From the NCBI GenBank assembly GCA_947039395.1, contig CAMQYS010000014.1:1-51509 (forward strand): 51,509 nt of DNA, given 5' to 3'. Under the pieces are notes generated by a model that was not told the origin of the DNA, ran no database searches, and worked only from the letters and a program-made list of their open reading frames with translations. A program made the translations under genes and the position numbers. Source of the DNA: an uncultured Deferribacteraceae bacterium (GTDB lineage Bacteria > Chrysiogenota > Deferribacteres > Deferribacterales > Mucispirillaceae). This document shows, piece after piece, positions 28,260 to 37,522 of this stretch (positions are counted from its first letter, which is position 1; every line of letters starts with the position of its first letter).

Positions 28260-28838
28260 CTAATAATCAACATCTATAGATTTTGATGAGTCAACAAATG
28301 CTTTTATATATATGTATCCTGAATATATAGACATTAAAGTTGAGATATATATTAAAACAGTTCCTATAAAATATGTGTTTATATATATACCCAAAAATGA
28401 ATTACTCTTATACATTAAAAAACCTATCGCTATCATCTGAAAAATTGTCTTCGTTTTACCCCAACCACCTGCTGCGATAATCAAACCTTTAGATGAGGAT
28501 AAATCTCTTATCGCTGCAACTAATAGATCTCTACTAACTATAATAGCAACAATCCAAGCATCAACCCTACCTAACTGGATCAACACTAACATTATTGTTG
28601 TAATCAAAATCTTATCTGCAATAGGATCAAGAATCTTTCCAAAATCTGTTATAAGGTTATATTTACGTGCTAAATAACCATCAATAAGATCTGATACAGA
28701 TATTAGTACAAAAAGAAATAACGCAAAAATATTTGCATAAAAATTCTCTGGATATAAAAAAACTACAACAAGAGGGACAAGTAAAATTCTTAAAAAAGTT
28801 ATCTTGTTTGCTATATTCATTTTAGTAAAAAAATCCAT
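28260..28838 (-). CDS. pgsA: CDP-diacylglycerol-glycerol-3-phosphate phosphatidyltransferase
   Basis: Makes phosphatidylglycerol phosphate at the inner membrane. The CDP-alcohol signature D-x2-D-G-x2-A-R-x8-G-x3-D-x3-D reads SDLIDGYLARK followed by TDFGKILDPIAD, complete. Several membrane spans. The ATG at 28838 (192 residues) follows GAGAGGATCG; a TTG seven codons earlier is less likely. It lies 43 bases after greA. The spacer to plsY (28055-28259) has decayed repeats such as CAACTTTAATAATTTTTA and no gene. Confidence 0.92.
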   Translation of the reverse strand: MDFFTKMNIANKITFLRILLVPLVVVFLYPENFYANIFALFLFVLISVSDLIDGYLARKYNLITDFGKILDPIADKILITTIMLVLIQLGRVDAWIVAIIVSRDLLVAAIRDLSSSKGLIIAAGGWGKTKTIFQMIAIGFLMYKSNSFLGIYINTYFIGTVLIYISTLMSIYSGYIYIKAFVDSSKSIDVDY

Positions 28839-28881
28839 TAATACGATCCTCTCTTTCAAACTATTATAAGGTATTGGAACA

Positions 28882-29358
28882 TTAATTATCGAAAGATATT
28901 TTTATAATTTCATACTCAATATCACCACCAGGTGCTACAACTAAAATATCATCACCCTCTTTTCTACCGATCATAGCTCTTGAAAGGGGAGATAAAACAG
29001 ATATCTCTCCCTTAGTAATATCAGCTTCATCTGGGCCTAAAACTCTATACTTCTTTATCTCATTAGTATCAATATTCTCAAGCACAACTGTTGCACCAAA
29101 TGTAACTTTATCACCTTTAATACTACTTACATCAATAACGTCAAATAACGACATCTTAGAGTCAAGTTCTGTTATCCTAGCTTCTATCAACCCTTGACGT
29201 TCTTTAGCAGCATCATACTCTGCATTCTCACTTAAATCACCATGACCTCTAGCTATCGCGATCTCTTGAACAACTAGAGGGCTTTCAACAGTTTTTAATC
29301 GCTCTAATTCTGTCTTTAATCTCTCATAACCCAATGTCGATATAGGTATTCTCTGCAT
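28882..29358 (-). CDS. greA: Transcription elongation factor GreA
   Basis: Rescues backtracked RNA polymerase by inserting its coiled-coil into the secondary channel. The N-terminal coiled-coil contains the acidic tip GDLSENAEYDAAKERQG, with both catalytic acidic residues, and the C-terminal FKBP-like domain ends with IGRKEGDDILV. 158 residues. GAGGAG precedes the start. Confidence 0.96.
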   Translation of the reverse strand: MQRIPISTLGYERLKTELERLKTVESPLVVQEIAIARGHGDLSENAEYDAAKERQGLIEARITELDSKMSLFDVIDVSSIKGDKVTFGATVVLENIDTNEIKKYRVLGPDEADITKGEISVLSPLSRAMIGRKEGDDILVVAPGGDIEYEIIKISFDN

Positions 29359-29430
29359 AACCCCTAAACTCCTCTAAATAAAGATAATTTCAAACATACA
29401 ACATATAATCATAAAATTACTTTTTTAATC

Positions 29431-30765
29431 TTAAATATCTTCTTTAGTTATAAATTTACTTGTAACTTTTATATCTTTTAATCTAATCTCTAAACAATCG
29501 CCATCATCTATAGATGTTTGACTATTAAAAACCTCTCCATCTTTACTTACAATAGCATATCCTCTATCTAAAACATTGTAAGGATTTAAAAGGTTCAACT
29601 TAGTGTCTATTATAGAAAGAGATGAACTTTTTTTCATTATTATATTATGAAAAGTTTTTACTAAATTATCATATAATAAAGCAATCTCACCTCTTAAACT
29701 AGCTACAACCTTTAAAGGATGTGATTTATCTAACTCTTTTTGAATATAGGCAAGTTGATTCTTTTCTATATAACATCTATTAACTAAAATATCATTAATA
29801 CGCACATTTAAAAAATTTAATTTAGTGCGATAACCATCTAACACATGATCTGGAGAGTTAGAAATTAATGCAGTTTCGTATCTATCTAAATTATAGTTAC
29901 TCTCTTCTATCTTATCTCTAAAACTGTCTATCAACGTATCGTTTAATCTAGATAATCTACTCTCCATTTCAACACTAATACTTGAAACAAGTTCAGCAGC
30001 AGCTGTTGGAGTTGACGCCCTTACATCTGCTACAAAATCTAATATTAAATAATCTCTCTCATGACCTATTGCAGAAATAATAGGGATTTTCATTGATGAA
30101 ACTCTTCTTGCTAAACTTTCATCATTAAAAAGAGATAGATCATCTAATGATCCACCACCTCTTGTTATCACTAATAAATCATAACTTTCAGATACCCTGT
30201 CAATCTTATCTAAAACCTTAATAACTTCAAAAACAGATTGAATACCTTGAACTGGGATCGGATAGATATCTATCTCTAACTTAGCATTAAACCTTTTTAC
30301 TGTTGATAAAAAATCTTTTAAAGCTGCTGCCTGAAGAGAGGTCGTAATAGCTATCCTGCCTATATTATTAGGTAATACCTGCTTACGTTCCTCTTCAAAT
30401 AAACCCTCTAATTCAAGACGAGTTTTCGACTCTATAAACTGTTTATATAACTCCCCATCTGATGAAAATATTATCTTTCTTGCTAAAAACTTATACGAAC
30501 CATCTGTTTCATATAAATTAACCATACCGATAACTACTACCTTATCCCCATGTTTAGGGATAAAAGCATTACGAACAGAACTATAATTCTTGAAATATGC
30601 AACATTTAATACAGTACCTAACTCTTTTAACTTAAAATAGTAATGTCCTGCTGATGAACATGAAATATCTGATACCTCTCCAGATATAGATATTAACGTG
30701 TCATAAGTTGCTGTCAATATTGACTTTATTTCTTCAGTAAACTCTTTAACTGTGTAACTTCTCAT
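29431..30765 (-). CDS. xseA: Exodeoxyribonuclease VII large subunit
   Basis: Catalytic subunit of exonuclease VII, working with XseB (9155-9421). It has an N-terminal OB domain (about 1-100), then the nuclease core with RIAITTSLQAAALKDFLS, ITRGGGSLDDLSLFNDE, SAIGHERDYLILDFVAD and RASTPTAAAELV, and a long coiled-coil C-terminal region. 444 residues. There is no clear Shine-Dalgarno, and it begins 88 bases after ftsB. Confidence 0.95.
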   Translation of the reverse strand: MRSYTVKEFTEEIKSILTATYDTLISISGEVSDISCSSAGHYYFKLKELGTVLNVAYFKNYSSVRNAFIPKHGDKVVVIGMVNLYETDGSYKFLARKIIFSSDGELYKQFIESKTRLELEGLFEEERKQVLPNNIGRIAITTSLQAAALKDFLSTVKRFNAKLEIDIYPIPVQGIQSVFEVIKVLDKIDRVSESYDLLVITRGGGSLDDLSLFNDESLARRVSSMKIPIISAIGHERDYLILDFVADVRASTPTAAAELVSSISVEMESRLSRLNDTLIDSFRDKIEESNYNLDRYETALISNSPDHVLDGYRTKLNFLNVRINDILVNRCYIEKNQLAYIQKELDKSHPLKVVASLRGEIALLYDNLVKTFHNIIMKKSSSLSIIDTKLNLLNPYNVLDRGYAIVSKDGEVFNSQTSIDDGDCLEIRLKDIKVTSKFITKEDI

Positions 30766-30804
30766 ATAAGTTAGATATATTATAACGATAAACTTTTCAT
30801 ATAT

Positions 30805-30853
30805 TTAATTATCATCAGATGTTAAATTGTATAAAGTATAACTATTTATATAC
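30805..30853. repeat. 49-bp duplicate of the ftsB 3' end
   Basis: The block from 30805 repeats the end of ftsB at 30854 with a 49-bp offset. TTAATTATCATC is exact in both, then the copies diverge (AGATGTTAAA against GGACATTAAA). Read on the minus strand the copy encodes a ghost of the protein tail (TSDDN-stop against MSDDN-stop), including the stop codon. Confidence 0.85.
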
Positions 30854-31159
30854 TTAATTATCATCGGACATTAAACTATTTAGACGATAAATATTTTTAT
30901 CTAGTATATATACATCCTCTCCTTCTTTTTGCATACCTATATCTTTTCTTATTAAATATTCAAGATATTCATTATCTTGAGAGATCTTATCTAACTCTTT
31001 CTCAATAAAAGATATCCTATTTCCTAAATCTTCAGCCTTTTTTTCATATTCTGACTTAATTTTTGACATTTCAACAAATTTCAATATACCATTATGTCCA
31101 AATATCGTATAGAAAATAAGGAAAATCGTAAGCACTATAAAAACTACTGTGTATTTCAT
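30854..31159 (-). CDS. ftsB: FtsB/DivIC-type septum formation protein
   Basis: Small bitopic division protein, about 101 residues. It has an N-terminal membrane helix (VVFIVLTIFLIFYTIFG), then a coiled coil (KSEYEKKAEDLGNRISFIEKE), and the motif LEYLIRKDIGMQKEGEDVYIL, in which RKDIGM-x-x-x-GE is typical of FtsB. It would bridge FtsL and FtsQ at the septum. The ATG at 31159 follows AAGGTGAGA; the 15-residue upstream extension is rejected. Confidence 0.86.
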   Translation of the reverse strand: MKYTVVFIVLTIFLIFYTIFGHNGILKFVEMSKIKSEYEKKAEDLGNRISFIEKELDKISQDNEYLEYLIRKDIGMQKEGEDVYILDKNIYRLNSLMSDDN

Positions 31160-31192
31160 AAAACAGTATCTCACCTTAAATATGTAGTAAAT

Positions 31193-31205
31193 AGTGATAA
31201 TCACT
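31193..31205. promoter_or_regulatory. 13-bp palindrome upstream of ftsB
   Basis: AGTGAT-A-ATCACT is a perfect palindrome centred about 40 bases before the ftsB ATG, followed by a second palindrome TAACATGTTA at 31217-31226. It could be an operator for the ftsB-xseA-greA unit. No promoter hexamers could be set confidently around it. Confidence 0.3.
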
Positions 31206-31250
31206 CAATTAGAGTGTAACATGTTAATAAAAAATTTAAAAGAAAATTAT

Positions 31251-31340
31251 AGATGTTTAATAGATTATCTAATGAAATGTATCAATATTTAACACTTTTC
31301 AATAAAATGGATTAGTATTTAGCACATTCATGATGGATAA
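31251..31340. repeat. 30-bp tandem repeat reaching into metH
   Basis: Three 30-bp units start at 31251, 31281 and 31311. The last is the 3' end of metH, including its stop codon at 31312-31314. Units 2 and 3 share ATnAnTATTTAnCAC, while the first unit is strongly decayed. The exact 30-bp phase supports tandem duplication rather than chance. Confidence 0.75.
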
Positions 31341-34300
31341 CTATAGCAGCTGTTGTGAATTCTGGCTCCATTTGTGATGATGAGTTGAATGAAATACCTA
31401 ATTTCTCTCCACCTAATAACTTAATGATCGTTTCATTACTTGATAAATCTGGAAGTTGAACATATCCAAATGAGTATCTACACGACCTATACTTATTACT
31501 TAAAATTGAATTAACTGTTAAATCATCTTTAAATCCTAAATCTTCACGGATATCTGTATGAACAGAATCAGCTATAGCCTCTGTTAATAATGTGAAAAAA
31601 CCATGAGATAAAAGATAATCTTTATACTTATACTCTTCAAAATTACTCTTAGAGTAATCTATAGCACCACTACCAACAGTTACTATCTGTAACGCTAAAA
31701 GATCTTCTTTACCTACAGGAAAATACTCTGATAATGAACGATTTCTTATAAATGGAAAATTAAATGTTGCAAGCTCATTATCATCTGTATCGTAAACAGT
31801 TATATCGCCATCTGTCTCACTCTTTCTAATAGCTTTGAAAAAACCGTAACTTGCTTTAATATCAAGTACATTATCTTTAATCAATCTATTAAGTAAGGAA
31901 TCATATTCAGCTTCAGCTTCAGCTAATAACGACTTATCCTCTATTTTATATCCCCATGCTGTTTTGAAAAGAGAGACTTTATTAAAATATTTAAGCGCTT
32001 TGCCAAGAGGATATCTTTCAATCGTTTTAACACCGTAAAAAGCTGGCGTTGGCACTTCTGAAAATGTAATATCCTCTTTCTCATAAACTTTAGCAGTACC
32101 CTCTACCCCTTGAGTAGCCCTTTCTGGTACTTTTTTAGATATATATTTATCTTCTAACACATTTATCGCATCAAAAGCATCTTTACAGTAGAAAACTTTT
32201 TTGGGAAGTAAAGGCTCACAATCTGATTCAACAAATTTTCTTGTAAGAGCAGCTCCACCTAATAAAACTTTTGAGTCGCCTAGAGTTTCAGATATTTTTA
32301 AGATATTGTCTCTCATAATCAATGTAGACTTAACAAGAAGTCCGCTCATACCTATAGCTGTTGCAGAATGCTCTTTATACGCGTTTATCATCTCATCAAC
32401 TGATATTTTTATACCTAGATTTACAACATTGTATCCGTTATTAGTAAGTATAATATCTACTAGATTTTTACCTATATCATGAACATCGCCAGCAACTGTT
32501 GCTAAAATAATAGTATCTGATTTTGCAGTATCATTCTTAACTAAATACGGTTCTAATATAGATACAGATCGTTTCATAGCTTCAGCTGATTGAAGAACAA
32601 ACGGTAATAAAATTTTACCCTCTGAAAACCCTTTACCAACATCTTGCATAGCTGGAAGAAGAATATTATCTATTATTGATGCAGCTTCACGCTCTTTTAA
32701 TATCTCTAATAAAACTATATCTAAATCTGTTTTATCGCCTGTTAATATTTTACGTGTTAATGTATCTTCAAACGATAAATTTTCATAACTCTCTTTTTCC
32801 ATTACAGTATCTGCAAAATGAGCTATAAACTTCTCTAAAACATCTTCCCTCTTATAATATATAAGGTTGTTACAAACCTCTATATCCTCATCAGTTAGTT
32901 TAGATAATGGAAATAATTTAGATGAATGTGCAATCGCCATATCAAGTCCAGCCGTTACCGCTCTTGAAAGAAATACCGAGTTCAATATAGGTCTTGAATT
33001 TGCAGCAAGTCCAAACGATACGTTAGATAAACCTAATACAGTTTTAACACCTTTACAAACTTTCTTGATCTCTCTAATAGCATCAAGAGTATCAATAGCA
33101 GCAGTTCTTAACGACTCATCACCTGATCCTATAGAAAATGTTAACGGATCAATTATTAGATCTTCTGCTGGATATCCGTACTCATTACACCATATATCAT
33201 ATATACGTTTAGCAATCTCTACTTTTTTCTCAACAGTTTGAGCCATTCCATCTTCATCAATAGTTAAAGCTATCATTGATGCTGGATGAGATGATACTAA
33301 CTTAAATATTCTATGTAATTTCTCTCCACCATCTTCTAGGTTTGTTGAGTTAATTATAGGTTTACCTGAATATAGCTTTAAAGAAACTTCCATAACATCA
33401 CAAGATGTAGAGTCTATAACTAAAGGAGCTGTAACACTCTGATTAACAATAGGCATTAACATCTTATAATCAGTCACTTCATCTCTACCTGTGTAAGCTA
33501 ATGATAGATCTATAAAATGTGAACCATCTTTCTCTTGAGTACGCATAACCTCAATCATCTTATCAACATCTAATGATAGAAGCGCATCTCTAAAAAGTTT
33601 TGAACCTGTAGCATTTGCACGCTCTCCTATAAACGCTGGAGAAGGCATCTGAGTTAAAGACTCTGTTACAAAAAGACTTGATGACTTACCAACACCTGTA
33701 ACGATTGATAAATCCTTTAACTTATAATCTTGAACTAAATTTGAAAGTGCTGATATATATGATCCATCTGTACCACAACAACCACCAACCATACAAATAG
33801 GAAGTTCGTCTAACATATTTTTGATTATAGTTATAAATTTATCAACTTTCATAGGATATACGGTAACGCCATTTATAGACTCTGGTAGACCCGCATTTGG
33901 AGAGATATATAAACGCCCTTTATAAAAACCGCTTAACTTCCTAAGAGGTTCAAGCATTAAATCTGGACCCATAGCACAGTTTAAACCAAGTGCATATATA
34001 TCCATACGGCTTAATATTGTAGATACCGTCTCTAAATCTGTACCTGTTAGAAGAGTATTGTTTGACTCAACAGTAAATGACACAACGATCGGAAGATCTT
34101 TACTATATTTTTTAGATAAATCTCTACAAACATTAATAGCTACACGCATCTGTAGAACATCTTGACTTGTCTCAATATTTACAAGATCAATATCTTCTAT
34201 TACAGATTCAACTTGTTCTAAATATTGAGAGTAAAGCAAATCATAAGTTATCTGATTAAGAGAGACTAATTTAGTACCAGGACCTATTGATAACGATACA

Positions 34301-34623
34301 AACTTATTATCATATTTATTAGCAGCATCTCGTGCCAACTTAACAGCTGCTCTATTAATCTCAACTACTTTATCGCCTAGATCGTATTCATCAAGTACTA
34401 CTCTTATAGCACCAAATGTATTGGTTACCGCAATATCTGCTCCTGATCTAAAATAATCATCATGAATAGACGATATTATATTAGGAGCTACAATACTTAG
34501 ATATTCATTACAACCAACTCTACCATTCCATACAGACTCAGCGATATCAACTTGCTGAATTCTTGTTCCCATAGCGCCATCGTAAACTACTATTTTATCT
34601 GATGAATACTCTCTAAATGTCAT
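31312..34623 (-). CDS. metH: Cobalamin-dependent methionine synthase
   Basis: Transfers a methyl group from methyl-THF to homocysteine via cobalamin. Domains in order: homocysteine-binding barrel (1-300; zinc Cys215 in GLNCAMGPD and Cys281-282 in VGGCCGTDG); pterin-binding barrel (about 325-590, FIGERANATGSK); cobalamin cap and binding domain (about 625-850, D711-x-His713-x2-G in AGDVHDIGKN); and the AdoMet activation domain (about 870-1103, RYSFGYVQLPD). 1103 residues against about 1230 in E. coli; the reduction is mostly in the activation domain. The activation end reads HHECAKY where E. coli has a PEA-x-YF motif. It follows rplS by 6 bases. Confidence 0.96.
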   Translation of the reverse strand: MTFREYSSDKIVVYDGAMGTRIQQVDIAESVWNGRVGCNEYLSIVAPNIISSIHDDYFRSGADIAVTNTFGAIRVVLDEYDLGDKVVEINRAAVKLARDAANKYDNKFVSLSIGPGTKLVSLNQITYDLLYSQYLEQVESVIEDIDLVNIETSQDVLQMRVAINVCRDLSKKYSKDLPIVVSFTVESNNTLLTGTDLETVSTILSRMDIYALGLNCAMGPDLMLEPLRKLSGFYKGRLYISPNAGLPESINGVTVYPMKVDKFITIIKNMLDELPICMVGGCCGTDGSYISALSNLVQDYKLKDLSIVTGVGKSSSLFVTESLTQMPSPAFIGERANATGSKLFRDALLSLDVDKMIEVMRTQEKDGSHFIDLSLAYTGRDEVTDYKMLMPIVNQSVTAPLVIDSTSCDVMEVSLKLYSGKPIINSTNLEDGGEKLHRIFKLVSSHPASMIALTIDEDGMAQTVEKKVEIAKRIYDIWCNEYGYPAEDLIIDPLTFSIGSGDESLRTAAIDTLDAIREIKKVCKGVKTVLGLSNVSFGLAANSRPILNSVFLSRAVTAGLDMAIAHSSKLFPLSKLTDEDIEVCNNLIYYKREDVLEKFIAHFADTVMEKESYENLSFEDTLTRKILTGDKTDLDIVLLEILKEREAASIIDNILLPAMQDVGKGFSEGKILLPFVLQSAEAMKRSVSILEPYLVKNDTAKSDTIILATVAGDVHDIGKNLVDIILTNNGYNVVNLGIKISVDEMINAYKEHSATAIGMSGLLVKSTLIMRDNILKISETLGDSKVLLGGAALTRKFVESDCEPLLPKKVFYCKDAFDAINVLEDKYISKKVPERATQGVEGTAKVYEKEDITFSEVPTPAFYGVKTIERYPLGKALKYFNKVSLFKTAWGYKIEDKSLLAEAEAEYDSLLNRLIKDNVLDIKASYGFFKAIRKSETDGDITVYDTDDNELATFNFPFIRNRSLSEYFPVGKEDLLALQIVTVGSGAIDYSKSNFEEYKYKDYLLSHGFFTLLTEAIADSVHTDIREDLGFKDDLTVNSILSNKYRSCRYSFGYVQLPDLSSNETIIKLLGGEKLGISFNSSSQMEPEFTTAAIVIHHECAKY

Positions 34624-34629
34624 CTGAAA

Positions 34630-34986
34630 CTAGAAACCTTTTTTACGTTCTTTAATTCTTGTAGCTTTACCTCTAAGTGCACGTAAGTAGAATAATTTAG
34701 CTCTTCTAACACGTCCACTTCTCATAAGCTCTAACTTATCTATTCTTGGTGAATATAATGGGAAAGTACGCTCAACACCGATATTACCAACCATTTTACG
34801 AACTTTAAATGTTGTTCCAACACCACTTCTATGAATAGCTATCACAACCCCTTCATACGGCTGAATTCTTTCTTTAGTGCCCTCAACAATCTTGAAGTAA
34901 ACACGGACAGTATCACCTGATCTAAATGCTGGATGTTGCTTATCCTTATACATGCTCTCTACAGCTTCAATAATCTTATTTTTCAT
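34630..34986 (-). CDS. rplS: 50S ribosomal protein L19
   Basis: Large-subunit protein at the 30S/50S interface. It has 118 residues with [50 protein letters not shown] and [27 protein letters not shown] precedes the ATG. Its place after trmD matches the widespread rpsP-rimM-trmD-rplS order. The upstream spacer (34987-35101) contains 20-bp decayed repeats such as TAACCTAAGTTGATAGTTA. Confidence 0.97.
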   Translation of the reverse strand: MKNKIIEAVESMYKDKQHPAFRSGDTVRVYFKIVEGTKERIQPYEGVVIAIHRSGVGTTFKVRKMVGNIGVERTFPLYSPRIDKLELMRSGRVRRAKLFYLRALRGKATRIKERKKGF

Positions 34987-35101
34987 GATTTTCTCCTAAA
35001 AATATCTATCTATTTATAATTTATAATTTATTTAATATCTGTAACCTAAGTTGATAGTTATAACCTATAACTTAAAAGTTAACAACTACTTACTACTCTA
35101 C

Positions 35102-36415
35102 TCAACTATTGACTAGTCGACTAAGTGCAATAGCAACCGCTGATCTTACTGATAGATGATTAAATCCACCTACACCTTCTATCGGTTCTAATACAAAATC
35201 TACCATCTCAAAAATATCTTCTGTAAATCCCCAACCTGTACCAAATATAAGTAAAACATGCTCATCTGATGAAAGTTTTGATAACTCATTAAAACTAATC
35301 GTTGCTCTAGAACTTCTTGCTGTTGTTGCAACTATTATAGGTCTATAACCTATCTTATCTTTTATCTTCTTAATAGCATCTAATAACGTAGATACTATAC
35401 TTGTTCTTGAAAATGCTTCACTTCTGTTAGGATTATACTCTACACCATAACCTTTTACCCAGTGATTTATAACTATATTAGCTATATCTCGTTGAGACTT
35501 TACTGGTGAAATAATAAAAAAATCATCAACTCCAAACGTACAAGACGATCTTGAAATATCATGTATATCTAAATTCGTAATAGATGTTGTTACTACATCT
35601 TTCTGCTTATCCTTCATAGGATAGTGCATTAACGCAATAGATAAATTAATCTTAGATGGCTCATTATAAAAACTCTTATGAGCTTCTACCAACCGACTCT
35701 CTTTACTCTGATCTTTAATTGATACAAGATCAGGTCTAGATAGTTTAGTCGCCATAAAAGATTCATCTTTACGCCACTCTTCAATTCGCTTATGGTCACC
35801 CGATAGAAGTACTTTTGGTACTTTCCATCCCATAAACTCCTCTGGTCTTGTATAGTGAGGATACTCTAATGATGATGTTGAAAAAGATTCATCAACTAAC
35901 GACTCTTTATCTCCAACTACCCCATCTACAAGACGTGCAATAGCATCTATCATAATCATCGCTGCAGGCTCACCACCTGTTAATATATAATCCCCTATTG
36001 AGTATTGATAGTCACATAAATGCTCGCTAACTCTCTCATCAACACCTTCGTAACGTCCACATACAAATGTTAAGCTATCATACTGCGATAACTCAATAGC
36101 ATCTTTCTGTGCAAAACGTCTACCACGTGGATCAAGAATAATAACTTTATGTTTATCACTATCCTCTCCCTTCTCATTAAGAGTGCTTTTAATAGATTCC
36201 AATGCGTTGTAGATAGGCTCAACTTTCATTACTAAGCCAACTCCACCACCAAACTGATAGTCATCTGTTGTTCTATGTTTATCAGTTGTAAAATCTCTCA
36301 AATTAATAGCATTAATTTCAATCAACTTATTATCTATCGCTTTAGATATAACGCCTTGATTAAAAGGGAGCTTACACATATCAGGAAAAATTGTAATCAC
36401 ATTATAACTTTTCAC
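35102..36415 (-). CDS. trmD: TrmD tRNA (m1G37) methyltransferase fused to a second RNA methyltransferase domain
   Basis: A 437-residue two-domain protein. Residues 1 to about 235 are a full TrmD, the SPOUT enzyme making m1G37: YQFGGGVGLVMKVEP, VCGRYEGVDERVSEH and the knot YSIGDYILTGGEPA. Residues about 255-437 resemble the separate RNA_Me_trans (DUF2168-type) protein that follows trmD in deltaproteobacteria and Aquificota: IALMHYPMKDKQ, DFFIISPVKSQRDIA, LLIFGTGWGFTEDIF and GVGGFNHLSVRSAVAIALSR. The join is in frame, with no internal start needed. It overlaps rimM by 14 bases. The target of the second domain is unknown. Confidence 0.93.
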   Translation of the reverse strand: MKSYNVITIFPDMCKLPFNQGVISKAIDNKLIEINAINLRDFTTDKHRTTDDYQFGGGVGLVMKVEPIYNALESIKSTLNEKGEDSDKHKVIILDPRGRRFAQKDAIELSQYDSLTFVCGRYEGVDERVSEHLCDYQYSIGDYILTGGEPAAMIMIDAIARLVDGVVGDKESLVDESFSTSSLEYPHYTRPEEFMGWKVPKVLLSGDHKRIEEWRKDESFMATKLSRPDLVSIKDQSKESRLVEAHKSFYNEPSKINLSIALMHYPMKDKQKDVVTTSITNLDIHDISRSSCTFGVDDFFIISPVKSQRDIANIVINHWVKGYGVEYNPNRSEAFSRTSIVSTLLDAIKKIKDKIGYRPIIVATTARSSRATISFNELSKLSSDEHVLLIFGTGWGFTEDIFEMVDFVLEPIEGVGGFNHLSVRSAVAIALSRLVNS

Positions 36416-36932
36416 TCACCAAACCTATCGTATCTATAACAATAATTTTGTCAATAGAATCGATTTTTTTTACATGATAAGGGTTATTAGATATAAGAGA
36501 GTAACTACCATCAGTTAACTCTATTCTAAAGATATCTTCTGTAGATACTTCAAGGTAATCAACTAATTTCCCAATCAATACACCTTCAATATCCACAACC
36601 TTAGCACCTTCTATCTTATACCAATATATCTCCCCATTCTCTTCTTCAGGCAAATATTCTCCGTGTATAAATACACTAGATTTTTTAATTGACTTAGCCT
36701 GCACATCATCATCAATACCCTCAAACTTCACCAAATACATACTTTTGTAAGAAGATATTTCTGAAACAGGTAAAATACGAAAATGCTCATTGTTACTACT
36801 CAAACAAAACTCATTGGCAGTTAGCAAAATATCAACGTTATCCGTAACAGGCTTCAACTTAATATAACCTTTAAAGCCATAAATGTCAGCTATATAACCA
36901 ATTTTCACATACTTATTTTGGTTATTTGACAT
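36402..36932 (-). CDS. rimM: Ribosome maturation factor RimM
   Basis: Helps assemble the 30S head around S19. It has 176 residues with an N-terminal RimM domain (KIGYIADIYGFKGYIKLKPV) and a C-terminal PRC-barrel (about 95-170, YWYKIEGAKVVDIEGVLIGK). It overlaps trmD at its end and lies 8 bases after khpA. Confidence 0.94.
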   Translation of the reverse strand: MSNNQNKYVKIGYIADIYGFKGYIKLKPVTDNVDILLTANEFCLSSNNEHFRILPVSEISSYKSMYLVKFEGIDDDVQAKSIKKSSVFIHGEYLPEEENGEIYWYKIEGAKVVDIEGVLIGKLVDYLEVSTEDIFRIELTDGSYSLISNNPYHVKKIDSIDKIIVIDTIGLVSEKL

Positions 36933-36940
36933 TTCTTCTA

Positions 36941-37174
36941 TTACTCTTCAATAATATCAAGTCCGTATCTCACTTCTGACTTTGCAGATGCAGCTAACAA
37001 TATAGTTCTTATGGCTTTAGCTGTCTTTCCTTGTTTACCAATTACTCTCCCTAAATCTGACTGAGCAACACGAAGTTGGATAGTTTTGCCTTTTTCAGAA
37101 TCTACTTCCGAAATTTCAATGGCATCTGGGTTTTCCACTATTGGACTAACAATAAATTTAACTAACTCTTTCAT
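36941..37174 (-). CDS. khpA: KH-domain RNA-binding protein KhpA
   Basis: A 77-residue single KH domain with the RNA-binding loop VIGKQGKTAKAIRTIL (GxxG = GKQG), starting MKELVKFIVSPIVENPDAI as in the family. It usually acts with KhpB/Jag, which is absent from this window. It is placed between rpsP and rimM, as in many bacteria. Confidence 0.95.
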   Translation of the reverse strand: MKELVKFIVSPIVENPDAIEISEVDSEKGKTIQLRVAQSDLGRVIGKQGKTAKAIRTILLAASAKSEVRYGLDIIEE

Positions 37175-37190
37175 AATAGCCTTCTTCCTT

Positions 37191-37457
37191 CTAAACTTTT
37201 TTAATACTAAATTTTTCCAAAATACCTTTTTTCCTTAATAGGCTTCGTACAGTATCGGTAGGTATCGCACCGACACCAAGCCACTTTAATGCCTTGTCTT
37301 CATCAATCTTTAATTCCATTTCTTGTGGTAGTGGATTATATGTCCCTATGATCTCAATAAACGCTCCATCTCTTGCAACTCTTGAATCTGCGATAACGAT
37401 ACGATAAAATGGACGTTTCTTCCTACCAAATCTCATTAATCTGATTTTTGTAGCCAT
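37191..37457 (-). CDS. rpsP: 30S ribosomal protein S16
   Basis: Small-subunit assembly protein of 88 residues: [35 protein letters not shown], then [20 protein letters not shown]. It lies 16 bases before khpA and 65 bases after ffh. Confidence 0.97.
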   Translation of the reverse strand: MATKIRLMRFGRKKRPFYRIVIADSRVARDGAFIEIIGTYNPLPQEMELKIDEDKALKWLGVGAIPTDTVRSLLRKKGILEKFSIKKV

Positions 37458-37522
37458 TGCTTAAATCTCCTTACTCTTATTTTATTTAATTAATATCTAA
37501 TACCTTTTAAATCTTTTATCTA

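Noticed and set aside
23685-28260. FMN riboswitch near the riboflavin genes
   Set aside because: None of the conserved GC-rich blocks of the FMN aptamer is visible on the minus strand before plsY, ribD, ribE, ribBA or ribH.
34624-35101. Cobalamin or SAM riboswitch for metH
   Set aside because: metH begins 6 bases after rplS in a ribosomal-protein operon, leaving no room, and the spacer before rplS shows only short repeats.
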